Shown piece after piece: positions 1 through 55,952 of a stretch of 64,000 nt of DNA. Every line of letters starts with the position of its first letter. Position 1 is the stretch's first letter. The stretch spans positions 26,017,362 to 26,081,361 of the forward strand of contig NC_079895.1 in the NCBI RefSeq assembly GCF_024868665.1. Reading direction: 5' to 3'. Source of the DNA: Triplophysa rosa. Lineage: Eukaryota; Chordata; Actinopteri; Cypriniformes; Nemacheilidae. The notes below the pieces were generated by a model, which ran no database searches, was not told the DNA's origin, and saw only the letters and a program-made list of their open reading frames with translations. Position numbers and translations under genes: made by a program.

Positions 1-1097
1 ACTTGGCGTGTAAAACATTCTGTCTCTTTATATTTAAATTGTTTTTGCTTATTACTAGAATGAGAGATTCAAATTGCTTTAGAAACACAGAGAGAAGCCC
101 ATAGGAATAACTGTTTATATAATGATAATCTAAACCATGTTTTTATGGCACATTTCCAAAGTGAGTCCCAAAATAACAACAAAATAAAAAAACAGGGTAT
201 TTGGAATGTTTACAAATGTTTTGACTTGATGACTTGGTGTATTTCAGTACTGTAATGTGTTTGTCTTGTGTGACACGGAAAGATTATTTTAAATAAAGCT
301 ATTTGTTATATTTCCCATAATAGCATTTGTAAAGGTTGGCTGCAATAGAAATAGATCCCTTCACAAACTTCTGTGTGTAAAGTTATAAGAAATATGGTGC
401 AAGGCTATAGAATTAATAACTGAAATGACTTGTTTTTTCCCCATTACTCCAAAATCCCATTTCAGGTATACGGATTAGCCAGTAACATCTTAATGTGTCA
501 CTACACCAACAAGCAATGAATTCCTACAGGGCAGGAAAAGAAGGCTCTTTTTCTTCTCCGGAGTGTGAGATATGGTCAGGCTATCACAACAACACATGTG
601 GGTTTGCTGGAGGGAGTTTGTGTTTAAGATCCAGCGTGACCTGATCTGAATGCCACGCTCTGATCTTCCTTTGATGTGAGACTGTTGAAAGTCTGGCTGA
701 ATCAGGCATTTAGACAAGCATGCATACTTCAAATCTAACATGTACTTGTTTATTTCAGGGTATTAAATGTGAAAAAATGTACACCCGGATCTTGCTGAGC
801 ATCAAAGGTTGTTTTGGGTGTGTTTAACAGCATTGATAATTTGGGATGCTTTGCATTGCGTGAGAAACATTTCCTCTTCACTTAAATATCATTTCACTTT
901 TTTCCTGTTAAAAATGTAAACAGCTCTTGCATGCTTAATGAAAAGAACTGATTCTAAATCAAATTGAAATAAAAGAAATAAGCCATGCCATTAAGACATG
1001 TTATTTTTATTTTTTCCATTTATATAACTGTGGTTTTGTACCCGTTTAACATGTCACCCTCTGTGCCACAAACTTTCTGCCTCTCTCCATTTTCAGT

Positions 1098-1165
1098 TCA
1101 ATTCAATTTGATTTCTATAGCTCCTTTCACAAATTTGCATTGTTGCAAAGCAGATTTAAAACAAA
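1098..1165 (+). repeat. Degenerate fish dispersed repeat fragment
   Basis: The text reads as a decayed copy of a motif very common in teleost genomes: a stretch resembling TTTATTTGTATAGCGCTTTT followed by a CAAAGCAGATTT-type block. Boundaries are uncertain and no target duplication is visible. Confidence 0.4.
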
Positions 1166-1740
1166 GTTCACATGGACCACTTGGGATGACGTCAACGCTC
1201 GTTAACACTGGTCCCGAAGAACTTCCCGTTTCACTACATAAAAGTTTCAATAATATATAACCAACAGAATATTTAGAACCAATGTAAAAAGTTAGACAAA
1301 TAACTTTAAGATTAATTACATATGTAATAATAATAATAATAATAAACAAATAAATGAAAACTGAAACCGGAAGTGCTTCAGGACCAGTGTTTACAATTTA
1401 TGAAGTAGTTACAAATAAATGACAATAAATTTGATAAACATTGTCTCCATACTACGTAATTTTACTAACATAATTTTAAAAAATTACATCATTTTAATTT
1501 AACAAACTAAAGATGAGTTTGACTAATAGCATTGTTTTATTGTATTTCTTTAGCAATAATATTACTATTGGGAATTATTTTGGTCATGATAATCATGTAG
1601 TCAAAATCTTGCATTGTGACAGCCCTGAACAACTGAATTAAGTTATGTTTTAGTGACATTCCTTATTTATTGACCCCCCCAGGACAGGACCGGACTGGAC
1701 CGGACCAGACTCTTAGCCTATCAATTCCTTTTGCTCATCA

Positions 1741-1777
1741 TGATTGATTGATTGAATGATTGATTGATTGATTGACT
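1741..1777. repeat. ATTG tetranucleotide microsatellite
   Basis: About nine near-perfect GATT/ATTG units with one interruption. Confidence 0.85.
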
Positions 1778-2962
1778 GCACGATATATAGGAAGGAGGAG
1801 CAAAGTGATGACTGAACTTTAAGAGCAGCTAATATACCAGCGCCATCTTGTGTCGACTTGTGAATCTGACGCTACAAAATGAGAACTACAGGACATTATG
1901 TTTTGTCAGTATACTATACAGTACTTACATAATATGCATATATATACAAGCATAACCTATGTCTTACGGATGACTTTCAATTCTCTATTTATTCTTTATT
2001 ATATCCAAATTATGTGTAAAGTATGAGGAAAAGACAAAGTGAATTTGAAGAACCTGTAATAAAATAAGAAAAAAATGCTCTACTTTAAATATTGTGTTGC
2101 CAAGAGCAATTACGTAACCTTAATTTTTTAAGGTGCACAGAAAAAGAGACCAGCCACCAGCAACATATGAACAATGATTCGACTCATTCGACTCTTTAAA
2201 GATGTGAGTCACATGTGGAGCTGTCCAGGTGCTGAAATGTTCCCCTGTGTAAGATAAATGAAGCCATTGGCATGGCAAATGAAATATAAAAGTCCTTTTC
2301 CAGAGGTTGATGTAACATTAGTCTATTAAATAATAAAATATAAAATAAAAATGCGTATAATCCTATCACCTTGGTAAACGTGAAGACCGCTACATGCGTG
2401 TCTGTGTGGGAGCCTTGCTTGAGCTTTTTAAAAATTTGATTGCGTGCTGCCACCATGTGGAATTCTCCCACAACACCAATCTACACATCATTCCCTCTTG
2501 CGTCCCAGATCCAAGGCAAAACAAAACCTTCACATTAAAGAGAGCTTTTCAAGGTTAAGGAGATGTCCTCTTAAACGCAACCCTCCAAACCACATCATCT
2601 CCCTTATGGATATTCATAATGAATAACCTGTTCAACCTGACTAAGAACAGGTGCTTAAGTGCATGAATAAAACATGAGGCACTAATATGTTTGGTGTGCT
2701 TCTAGGACTGTTGTCCCTGATGTTTTCAAGGTCAGAGTGACATTCTGAGCACTGGAGAACCGTGTAGTGTGTTGCTGTTGTGAAGTGTTTGTTCGTGACT
2801 TGCTTTTTCATTTAAGGCACCAGGTCCTGCGGGCAAGTGCCGGAGCTGTCGTAATGCTCATGCTGATGCCTCAAGAGAAATGAGATGTGTTTCAGAACCA
2901 GTCTGTGATGTTGTGGAGAGGTACGAGGATTACCAACCGTGCTTCATGCTCATGGTACATCG

Positions 2963-3152
2963 AATAAATAGGCGATTCACATATTGAAGTGCAGCAACCT
3001 TACTTTGGAAAAAGTCACCGTGATTTGTGAGTGAGTTTTTTCTTTCTTTTTTGCCGATATTTGAGCGTTGATTTACAGGAGGCAACATCTGGAGTCGCGG
3101 AAATCTAGTACAGATTTTGGATACTGTTGCGCTCACAGTGATCTTTCAAAAG
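2963..3152 (+). promoter_or_regulatory. gad1: Putative gad1 core promoter and non-coding exon 1
   Basis: A TATA-like AATAAATAGG lies at 2963-2972, and a strong donor (AAAAG|GTAAGAG) follows at 3152/3153. Together they suggest a 5' untranslated exon running from about 2995 to 3152 and spliced to the exon that carries the ATG (acceptor near 3922). Mammalian GAD1 also has an untranslated first exon. This is inference from splice and TATA motifs; transcript data are needed, and other upstream promoters are possible. Confidence 0.35.
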
Positions 3153-3982
3153 GTAAGAGTGTCTTTAAATGTCCCCGTTCATCATGTAAAGAATAAATCG
3201 AAATATTAATGTAACAGGTGCTTCACAACAGTCGAGTAAAACGCAGTTACGAGCGCAGTCTGCGCTGGTATGTTCACCTGGTAAAGCAGCACTAAGCTGG
3301 ATTTTAATGGGAATCTATTTCGTTCTGATGTATACCATCTAAAAAGCCATTTCCATTCACATTTAAACAGCAGTCATCTATACATCTTCTAAATTGAAAA
3401 ATCAATATTCAGCATATAATCAATGTTTACATGTGTGGATATATTCATCAGGATATTGTGTGATTAATATTGGCAGAATGATGAGCACCTGATTTATTTG
3501 TATAACTTTTAGAGCCCCGTTTGCGCATTTCAGTATGCAACAATGTGCAAAATTGGAGAGGTTTGTCAAAAGCCTTCAAATAATTTGGAGTTGCCACGTC
3601 CAATGAGAGAATGGTAATTTTGTGTGTGTCTTGTTTAAAGTTCTTTCATCGGGGAAAAAAAAGGAATTCTATTTAGATTAGGAATGGACTTTTCTACTTC
3701 TTCAACATCCCCCAAAAAACGTATCAATAGTGATGTTTAGAATCAGTTAATAGCATCGCTAATATAAAGACTACACTAAAGATTGTGAACACATCCATTT
3801 AAGTTAATTGAAGTCTACAACTTTATTGATTCGGCACCTCTATATTTGTGAAGCTGAACGAGTAGCTGAACGTCCGCTCTCTCACCTTCGGTCATCTTGA
3901 CTTTTCTCTTTTGCTGAAACAGAAGCCGTTTCTCGGAGAGTGACAGTGCACTTTGGATTGAGGACTTAAACACTTGGGAGTG

Positions 3983-17556
<13,574 letters not shown>

Positions 17557-18838
17557 ACAGGAAAAAACATTTTGGACTATTGTATCAGCTGGACATTCTA
17601 GAATACTTAGGGGAACGCTCTAGAATAATGAAGAACTAGAATGTTCCACCAGGGTCAAGATGTAGAAAGCTGATCAAATTTAGGACATTTCAGAAAGCGG
17701 AGATGGTGAGCTCCTTTGGTTTTAATATTATTCCGAAGACACATGTATTTCTTTTTATGACATTAAACGGCTAATCATTGTCCCTGAAGTAATGTTGCAG
17801 CATCAGTACAGTGCTGTTGTGTTCAAAGAATGAGCCAACATTATATTTTGTGGCATTAGAGCTTAACTTGTTTTAAACACATTTCCTTTCAAATCCAGAA
17901 TGTGTCTGAATAGGCTACTAAATCAAAATTAACGGAGTTTTAGAATATACGGTAATATATCACCGTCTAATAACCACGTGGACCAAGTGTCATAGCTGTT
18001 ATGTAATAAGGACGGATCCTCTATGTACTGTCGTTGTACTAAGTACTGTATTGATACACCATGTTTTTAACATTTGTGTAAATTGTGATTGTTTGTGACA
18101 AACATACATCACATAGTTTTTCAGTAAGACATGTTTGAATAGTGCTAAAGATTAAATAGAGGTATTTGTCGAGATATAATTCGTATCGCAAGACTAACTG
18201 TGTAAAAGAAGTCTATTTATACCCTGCCAGTACCTTGAATTTTGAGAGACAATGTTTATCTACATTGTTTCATTGTCTTAGATATTTTACTTTATTTATT
18301 AACCAAAGACATAAATGCCATTTAGTTACAAATCTGCACACCTGTATAGGTAATAACGAAAAACAGAGATCATAAAATAAATCATGTAGACTGAGGAATT
18401 TATGTGTAACATCTGTAATATCAATATAAGCATTTCAAAACTGTACTGCCATGCAATGAATGTTGTCGTCGAGATCTGGTTTCTGATGTTCACATGCTAA
18501 ATAACACTAAAATGATCATTTAAATAAAAAAGGATAAATAATAGAGTTTGTGGTGCTGATATTTAGTTAAAGTAAGAGCATTTATTAGTAGTTGTAAGTA
18601 GATTCAGTCAGTTCGTGTCTTTCAAATGACTAATACAATTCCACATTCCTAAACCAACAAACTTTAGGAAACTATGCTAACAGTTTGCGTATGCAATGCT
18701 TACTTAACTCTGGCCGGTGAATGTGAAGTTGCTCTTGACTGAAATGACTGTATTTTAACCCACAGTCACAGGCTGTTTTTGTGCAATATTGCTGTTCACT
18801 GTCACCAGTACAAATAAACAGCTGCAAATGTACTTTAT
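17557..18838 (+). other. gad1: gad1 3' UTR
   Basis: Follows the TAG at 17554-17556. It is AT-rich with no long frame. Several AATAAA-like hexamers occur; the best-supported poly(A) site is AATAAA at 18813-18818, followed about 25 nt later by a TGTGTGTGTG downstream element. Earlier hexamers near 18374 could give shorter forms. Confidence 0.6.
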
Positions 18839-18850
18839 TGTGTGTGTGCT
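18813..18850 (+). terminator. gad1: gad1 polyadenylation signal with GT-rich element
   Basis: AATAAA at 18813-18818 and a GT-rich tract at about 18838-18849 form a standard vertebrate cleavage/polyadenylation site. Confidence 0.55.
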
Positions 18851-21800
18851 CATTCAGTTAAAATAAGAGTAAAAATCACAAACATCCCAGGTCAAACGGT
18901 CCCCATGCCATTTATTAGACTGCACACGTCACTGAATTTTCACGTTCCGGCCCATTTCACAGAGATTATCTGCAAATTTCACAGCCATCGGATGTAATGT
19001 TGAGACACAGCTGCCGCGTTTAATGCAACTCGCTAATCGAAATGCAATCGCTACAAAACACACCATTACCTTACCCAAAAGAAGCTGCTTCTGGCAGATT
19101 TCAGGCACAGTTTTTGCAGACATCCCTCTGCCGTAAATGAAAGTGTTTCTCATTTTGCCTGAGGACTGCGAGAAGAGACTCTGCAGATTTCCTCACATAT
19201 CCAGTTTATCTCTGTGCGGTCTCATCTGCCTCTCCTCGTTTCTCAAATTAATAACCCTGAGCAGCAGTTTTACAGTGCCGTGCGTTTCCAGGCCCAAGTG
19301 AGAGCAGCTTTGCTCATTATTAACCTCTTTAAAGACATTTATCATAAAAAACATAACGCCTTGTTCTCTTTAATAAGCAGAAAGAGCCAATTTCAGTATT
19401 CAGCTCTAGCTCGGTGCATTTGATCTCGGTTGGTGTGATGCAGGAGAAAGCTGTATTTGTCTTTTTTTGTGTGCATGCTGTGTAGTTGAAATAGTTGATT
19501 TTCTAACACTTTGGAAGAAAGGATGTGATGAAACAACAGCATTTGGACAATCACAAGCTTCTGCTCTACATAGTCACAATTCTGATTTTTCCTAATTGCT
19601 TACACACTAAAATGTGAATCCATTGACTCATACTCATTACATTAAGTGTGCAAAACTACAACAACATAATCTGCTTTACTCTCTTACTACTGTAAGTCAT
19701 GCGTTATGGATGTGACAAAAAAAGATGAATGTTTTTGGGAGAAAACAAACTTTGTAGGGTTTCTGTGAATTGAAATGTACAAACCAGAAGCAATAATACC
19801 CAACAAATGAAGAGGGGATGGTTCTTTACAGAACATGAAATAGTTTTTCAATTTTAATGTTCATGTTCCAATTTATGAGGAATATTGACCGTTACGGATT
19901 TGACAATTCATAGACCTACCTATGTAAAATATGCTTTAAAAACTTTAAGACCTCGTTTAAACCACCGAATATCTAACCTATCAGTATTGTGAAAACATTT
20001 GGTAAAAATTTCATAAGATAAAGAGAAGCGAGAGGCGAACATTCCGTGAGAAAGGAATTTCACAGATGAGATCTCTTTAGCATCTCAATTAGTTCTCCTA
20101 CACTGAATTTTTCTGTAATGTGTCTTCCACGTATAATGTAAAAAAGATTTTTCTTGTATTTTTGAAATACGGTCAAGAAACAGTAAAATTACAATAAAAG
20201 ACCACAAATGTACGAGAAACCCGGGAAAAACATGTTATTTTACAGGCACCCCAGCTTTTTCAAGATTTTTTTACAGTTTATTTTTTAAATACAGTCAAAA
20301 ACTGTAAAATTACAGAAATAGACAGCAAATTTACAAGAAAAACGTATATCATTTTACAGGATTTTATTTTTTATTTTTGTCTGTTTCTTAACTGATTTTT
20401 TTACAGTTAAGATTTTATTAATAGCAAAGCATTAAGAACTCCTGTGATGGTCATTGTCATTTAATATGTGTAGTTTAGTGTGTTTATGGCTAATCATTGA
20501 TGTTACTCTACAAAAACCCTTTAAAAAAAGTTTAAAATAGTTTAAAGTGAAGTGTTTGCTTTTGCAAGAGATGTGTAACATTTTGCATGTTGTGTGCGTG
20601 TTTTGTGGCTTTGTTTTCAATAAACTGTAAAGTGAGAAGAAATGCAGTAAGGAAAAACTACTGTCCTTAAAAATGTCTCCTCATACTGTTCAGATGAAAG
20701 ATTACCCCACATCTTAACAACATGCTGTGGGCTCTGGCTATAGGTCAAATCCTACATGTTTACACAGTAAATAGTCATTCATGTTTTCAATTTAGATAAT
20801 TACTTATCCTGTGAAAGGTTGTAAAGATCTGCTAAAGGAACTCTCACGTATGATTCACAAGCATCACAGTCTCAGTACAGCTCTTAATCACCCATCAATT
20901 CCAATTACAAGCACTATTAAGCCTATAGTCACTTTTGGAAAGAATAAGCTTGGCTCTGTTCCCTCTCTCTCTCGTACACGTCTCACAGGTGTGCTGTGAA
21001 GAATATGGGCAGCAGACTGAAACCTCGTCCGTCTGCTCTGCCTTAATATATTCTTACAACTCGACATTTTATTTCTGTAGCTCAAACAGGTCAGCAGAGC
21101 TGATCTTTAATATTGCAAAAAAACATATTGATATAGCAGAAGTTATCACAAGCATACCAGTTGTAGTTGAATATCACAAAATAACGGAATAAATCGCTTA
21201 TTTATGTATTACTTGATTCATGACATTGCTATTTGCGTTAATGTAAAAAAAATTACTGTGTATTCAATACATACGTCTTTTATCAGTATGTGTCTTCCCT
21301 GAGGGATCGAACACATGACCTTTGCCAGTTGAGCATTATTGTTATTACATTGTTATTAACTTAATACACTTGTTAAACAACTTAAAAAACAAACCCAGAA
21401 AATTTTCCCCAAAAATGTTATAGCATTCTTTTCACTCTACATGTTATAATAATTATTTACAACAGAAATATATATATATATATACACACATGTATATTAA
21501 TATATAATTGGTAAGCTGCTAACATAAAGTGTTACCAAATTAGTTCATAAAACTCCTGGTTTGTTTTGTTAGGACCCACTGATGACTAAGCAGGCAACAA
21601 ATGATGTATTCAAATTAGTAATGTGTCCGTCATCCGACCCCAATCCTGAAGGTTGTCATGCAACAATGAAGATGTTTTTCGGAAGATATATCTACTTATT
21701 TTTGATAGCCGAAAAGAGTAATGCGTAGAATGAATGAATGAATGACTGACTGACTTGAAAATGTTACAAAATGATATAAAAATGCACAGGTCATGTGACA

Positions 21801-22260
21801 ACAAGTATCAAAATGTTTATCTATAAATAGTATGTAGGCTACGTTTTGCTTGCTATTAAAACCAGGAAGTATAGTGTAGCCTACACAATAAGGTAGCTCT
21901 CCCGCGCCATCACGTGGTCATTTCTGGAGCTGCGTGTCTATTCTGTCTGGTCCTCCCCACCCTTTACGGTTGTAAGCTTTTTTCCTCATTAAAAAGGTTT
22001 AGGAATGAGTTTTATTGTGACTGAGGTTCATATTAAGGTGTTGAATTTTATTGATTGATTGAGAAAAATGTAAATATTTCAACCTCTGAAAATTTTGGTT
22101 GTAGGCATAGCCTACTGAAAAACAGAAGTAGATACCATGTTGACATGCGTTTGTGTTTATAATGTAGTACATCCGACAGACGTGTGTTTATAATGTGATG
22201 TATATTCTTCTTGACCAATCCAAGTGCAGCCTCCTCACCCAAATCTCCCATTTCATTTTG
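18839..22260. other. Intergenic DNA between gad1 and tlk1, left part
   Basis: No exon recognised. It contains a degenerate repeat with CTGTAAAATTACAG-like blocks at about 20100-20410, a TA/CA microsatellite at 21467-21490 and AT-rich filler. Short reading frames are not flanked by convincing splice sites. Confidence 0.55.
21467..21490. repeat. TA/CA dinucleotide microsatellite
   Basis: Runs of TATATATATA followed by CACACA. Confidence 0.8.
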
Positions 22261-23224
22261 AGATGCTGTGAAAGAACCTGTATTTAGATTGAATTTTTAC
22301 CCAAGCAACCTCAAACTACTCACCGGTTGGCGGGATGCGGGAGTGTGGATATGGGATACTCCCAAGGGTGCAAGGGATGCTCGTGGGCGATCTCTTCCCT
22401 TCAACGCCATCACTGTGGCAACCCGCTTTGTGAAGAGTAACATCTAGCCGGTTGGATAAGGCATCTGTGGCAGTGGGTCAGCCTCCCTTTCCCGACAGAG
22501 TTAGGATGGACGGTACTTCAAGAGCAAAAAAAATCATATTCATTGTATCAAAACTGCAGGTGGCAGAGGGTTGTTTGTTCTTAACAGTCGACAGTCAATT
22601 TTAAGTCACGAATTAAAAGGTGGTCATCTGGGAATGGGAAAAACCTCCATTTATTTAAGAGATTTTTATTCAGTTCGAGTTCTTCCTCTGGTGACCTGAC
22701 AGTCAACCATCTTGATTTACAAAAAGGACATTAGACTGCCCTCCTGTCCTGTTTTTAAAAACCCATGGCAGAGCCAACTCCATGTCATTCTTCAGGGTGT
22801 CCTAGAGAGGGGAGAGTCACATTAGCTGACCACTGGGATTCCCGGTCATGAAGGACCGTCATCTGCAGCTCATCCTTACTGAACCCCTAGTCATCCCTGG
22901 CAAGTGGCAACCCATTAATAGAACACAACTTTGCTTTTCAACTTGGGTCCTCAACATCTACTACATCCGGCAACCTGAGGGTGATGCTCAATGACAAGGT
23001 CACTCCATCACAAAAACTAGCCATCTATTAGGAAGTACAGAAACCCAAACCAACCCCCAAAGTCAACAAGGGTTGCCTGCTGAAAAGCAAAAAAGACTAC
23101 ATGATCATCGGAGTGTCAGAAATGACAGCTGCATGTTGGCATTTGCTAGATTTAATACAGAACTGTACCTCAGAAGGCCAGCGGGCGGCGCTACAGACTG
23201 CTTGCCAGAACCACAAAACTAAAA
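22261..23224. other. Unassigned GC-richer stretch downstream of tlk1
   Basis: Base composition is visibly more balanced than in its surroundings and the text looks like decayed coding or repeat sequence, but all frames are broken by stops and I recognise no protein. It could be a relic of a gene or of a LINE. It sits where GORASP2 would be expected by mammalian gene order, but I see no GRASP-domain motif. Confidence 0.3.
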
Positions 23225-24090
23225 AAAGATTCCCTGGCATTTATTTTTATTTATTTTAAACAGGCCTATACAATTTATACCCAAAGTACATTATACAGCG
23301 CTTTTAAAAAGAGCAACATCAAGCAGCAAAATAAAATAAAAAACACACCAGGAAATGAAGTTTACAAGAAAAAGGGGAAAATATGTTAAACCTCTGTACA
23401 GAATGAATTTGCTGAAAGTTAATCTGAAATAAAGGTCCTGTACAAGAAATATACATAAATTCTCCAGCGTGGATACTTAATTTCGTCCTGCATAGGATTC
23501 TGTACATTGCCGTTTGGTTATTGTTGTGCATTTAACATTAGAATGCTGCCTGGGCTCTGTATTCTAGAAATACATTCTCATAGCTAGTTGAACAAAGCAA
23601 GGAAAGCTAACACTGTTGTCTGAAACCACATAACAGAACTACCGAGTGAAGAATGAATCCATTGAGGCCAGTTACGGTAACTCTGAATGAAGGCTCTTTA
23701 AAGAAATCTATTTATTGAAAGCCGGCAGAATCTCCTCTTTGAACTCGGAGGTAACCGTGTGATAAACCAAATGACAACAGTCACATTTCAAGGTACTTAA
23801 CAGTAGCTGTGCCCTAATAAATCTTCGGAAGGCAATTGTTTTTCTTCAATGACATTATTGTGACATTCTCTGGGTATCTGAATGTTCCTGCTTAATTTTT
23901 CCTTCGTCGTCAATTTCTAAACGATTGTCTTTGTAAACCCAAATCTGTGCTGCAAAAGCACAGTAATGCAGACACAATCTTCCTCGAGCAGCTTCTCTTC
24001 TTAATGGCCGCCTTGGAAAAGTCGTGCCTTGCTTTAGGGAAGGGGGATCAGCGGTGGGCTGCTTTCGGTTGGAGCGTTCAGTGCCGGCTG
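23225..24090 (-). other. tlk1: tlk1 3' UTR
   Basis: Lies beyond the stop codon at 24091-24093 on the minus strand. Overlapping AATAAA signals (seen as TTTATT on the plus strand) lie at 23240-23257, with a likely cleavage site near 23225. No repeat element is obvious inside. Confidence 0.55.
23240..23257 (-). terminator. tlk1: tlk1 polyadenylation signals
   Basis: Two or three overlapping AATAAA hexamers on the minus strand, about 850 nt after the tlk1 stop codon. Confidence 0.55.
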
Positions 24091-54702
<30,612 letters not shown>

Positions 54703-54850
54703 CCAGCCTCTTTGGAGAACCGTAGTCCAAAAACATCAATCAGCTGTCCACGCAAACGACATCAGACGAAATGTGGGAGGTTAAATGAATGGTGATGTTG
54801 TTTTTTCATCAGGTGGAGGAGGGGCTGTCAACACTTGGGACAGACACACA
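54703..54850 (-). promoter_or_regulatory. tlk1: tlk1 promoter/5' UTR, CpG-rich
   Basis: The 54590-54670 stretch is CpG-dense compared with its surroundings, and a YY1-like AAGATGGCGC sits at 54658-54667 on the plus strand inside the first coding exon. The transcription start is probably within 54703-54850. No TATA box is seen. Inference from composition. Confidence 0.4.
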
Positions 54851-55232
54851 ACCCTTCATCGCCCTCTGCAGTGCGTCTCGAGTCGCCTGCTGCTACTACT
54901 TCGGAAGGAAAATATGAAATGATAGACACGAAGCTCCTGGGGATATTATCGCGATACTTGACACTAATCTTAATGTCCTATAGGGGCTGCTCAAAATTAT
55001 AATACCGTAAACATCATTTCCAGCACACATGGATGTTGGTCTGAACAGTGACAGACATACATAAATACAGTATTGTGAGATAAATACCCCACAAGCACCT
55101 GTTTGTGTTTTAAACAGTGTATTTCCTTGTATTTCAAGCTGCCAGTACACACAATTAAATCATTACAAATAAAACAGATATCAATACACCACGGCACATA
55201 TCCCTTCATGAAAGGTATGAGCATTCAGATTT

Positions 55233-55476
55233 ACCCCAGCTAGCACATGTACGTCTGCTAAAGATCTGGCAAGCATCTGCTAAACATCTTAGAAAGAGCA
55301 GTTTTACATCCATTCTAAATCATAAACATCTTACAGACATCTTATAAATGTCTATATGACATCTGACAGCAGACGTCTCCGACACGTATTGCAGATGAGC
55401 AAACTATGTATTGCCGATGTCTTCCAGATGTAAATGTAGACGTCACGTCTTCCAGATGTCATGTGCTATCAGGGAC
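55233..55476. mobile_element. Palindromic repeat (AGCTAGCACATGTACGTC type)
   Basis: The outer blocks CAGCTAGCACATG and CATGTGCTATCAGGG mirror each other, and inside there are repeated ACATCTTA and AGACGTC blocks. About 245 bp between mettl8 and tlk1. Resembles a common zebrafish dispersed repeat. Confidence 0.55.
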
Positions 55477-55952
55477 AGAATAAAAAATACATTTGCAACA
55501 ATACTATTTATATATAGTTTCCCTATAAATTACTCTTTTTACTTGTGTTGCAATAAAAAGCAACGAAATACAATGGTAGCATTGTGTACTTCAAAGTACT
55601 TTATACTATGTACTAACTTATTTCAATACCTATCCTAGAATGGTCTCCAAGGTGACCCGTGTATTGAGTACATGTAGTCTTTAAGTCACACTTGGGATGT
55701 CAGTACTTTCTCAAAAACAATGTCTCTGACATCCTTAAAGACAAGGCAGCGATAACAAAATTCTTTTTCATCGTTTTATCAACACCTGTATTATTTTCAG
55801 GAAGTTTTTATAAGGTCCGCTAGATCATTTGTTATGCTTGACAAATCACAAAGACGATTTCCTTCAGTCTTGAAAAGTCTTCATGACAAGTGTTCTCACT
55901 GTTTTCATGACAAGGCCCAGGTTTTTTTTTCCAGAAAGCTCATCGATGTCTG

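Larger units (their letters stand above)
1..2994. other. Intergenic DNA upstream of gad1
   Basis: No exon of a recognisable gene was found on either strand. The stretch is AT-rich with short chance reading frames. It holds an ATT-type microsatellite at 1325-1345, an ATTG-type microsatellite at 1741-1777 and a degenerate dispersed-repeat piece near 1098-1160. A palindromic CRE (TGACGTCA) lies at 1187-1194. Distal gad1 regulatory DNA may be present, but nothing in the sequence alone proves it. Confidence 0.6.

Noticed and set aside
985..1349. Short frames on both strands upstream of gad1
   Set aside because: AT-rich, overlap a degenerate dispersed repeat, and resemble no protein.
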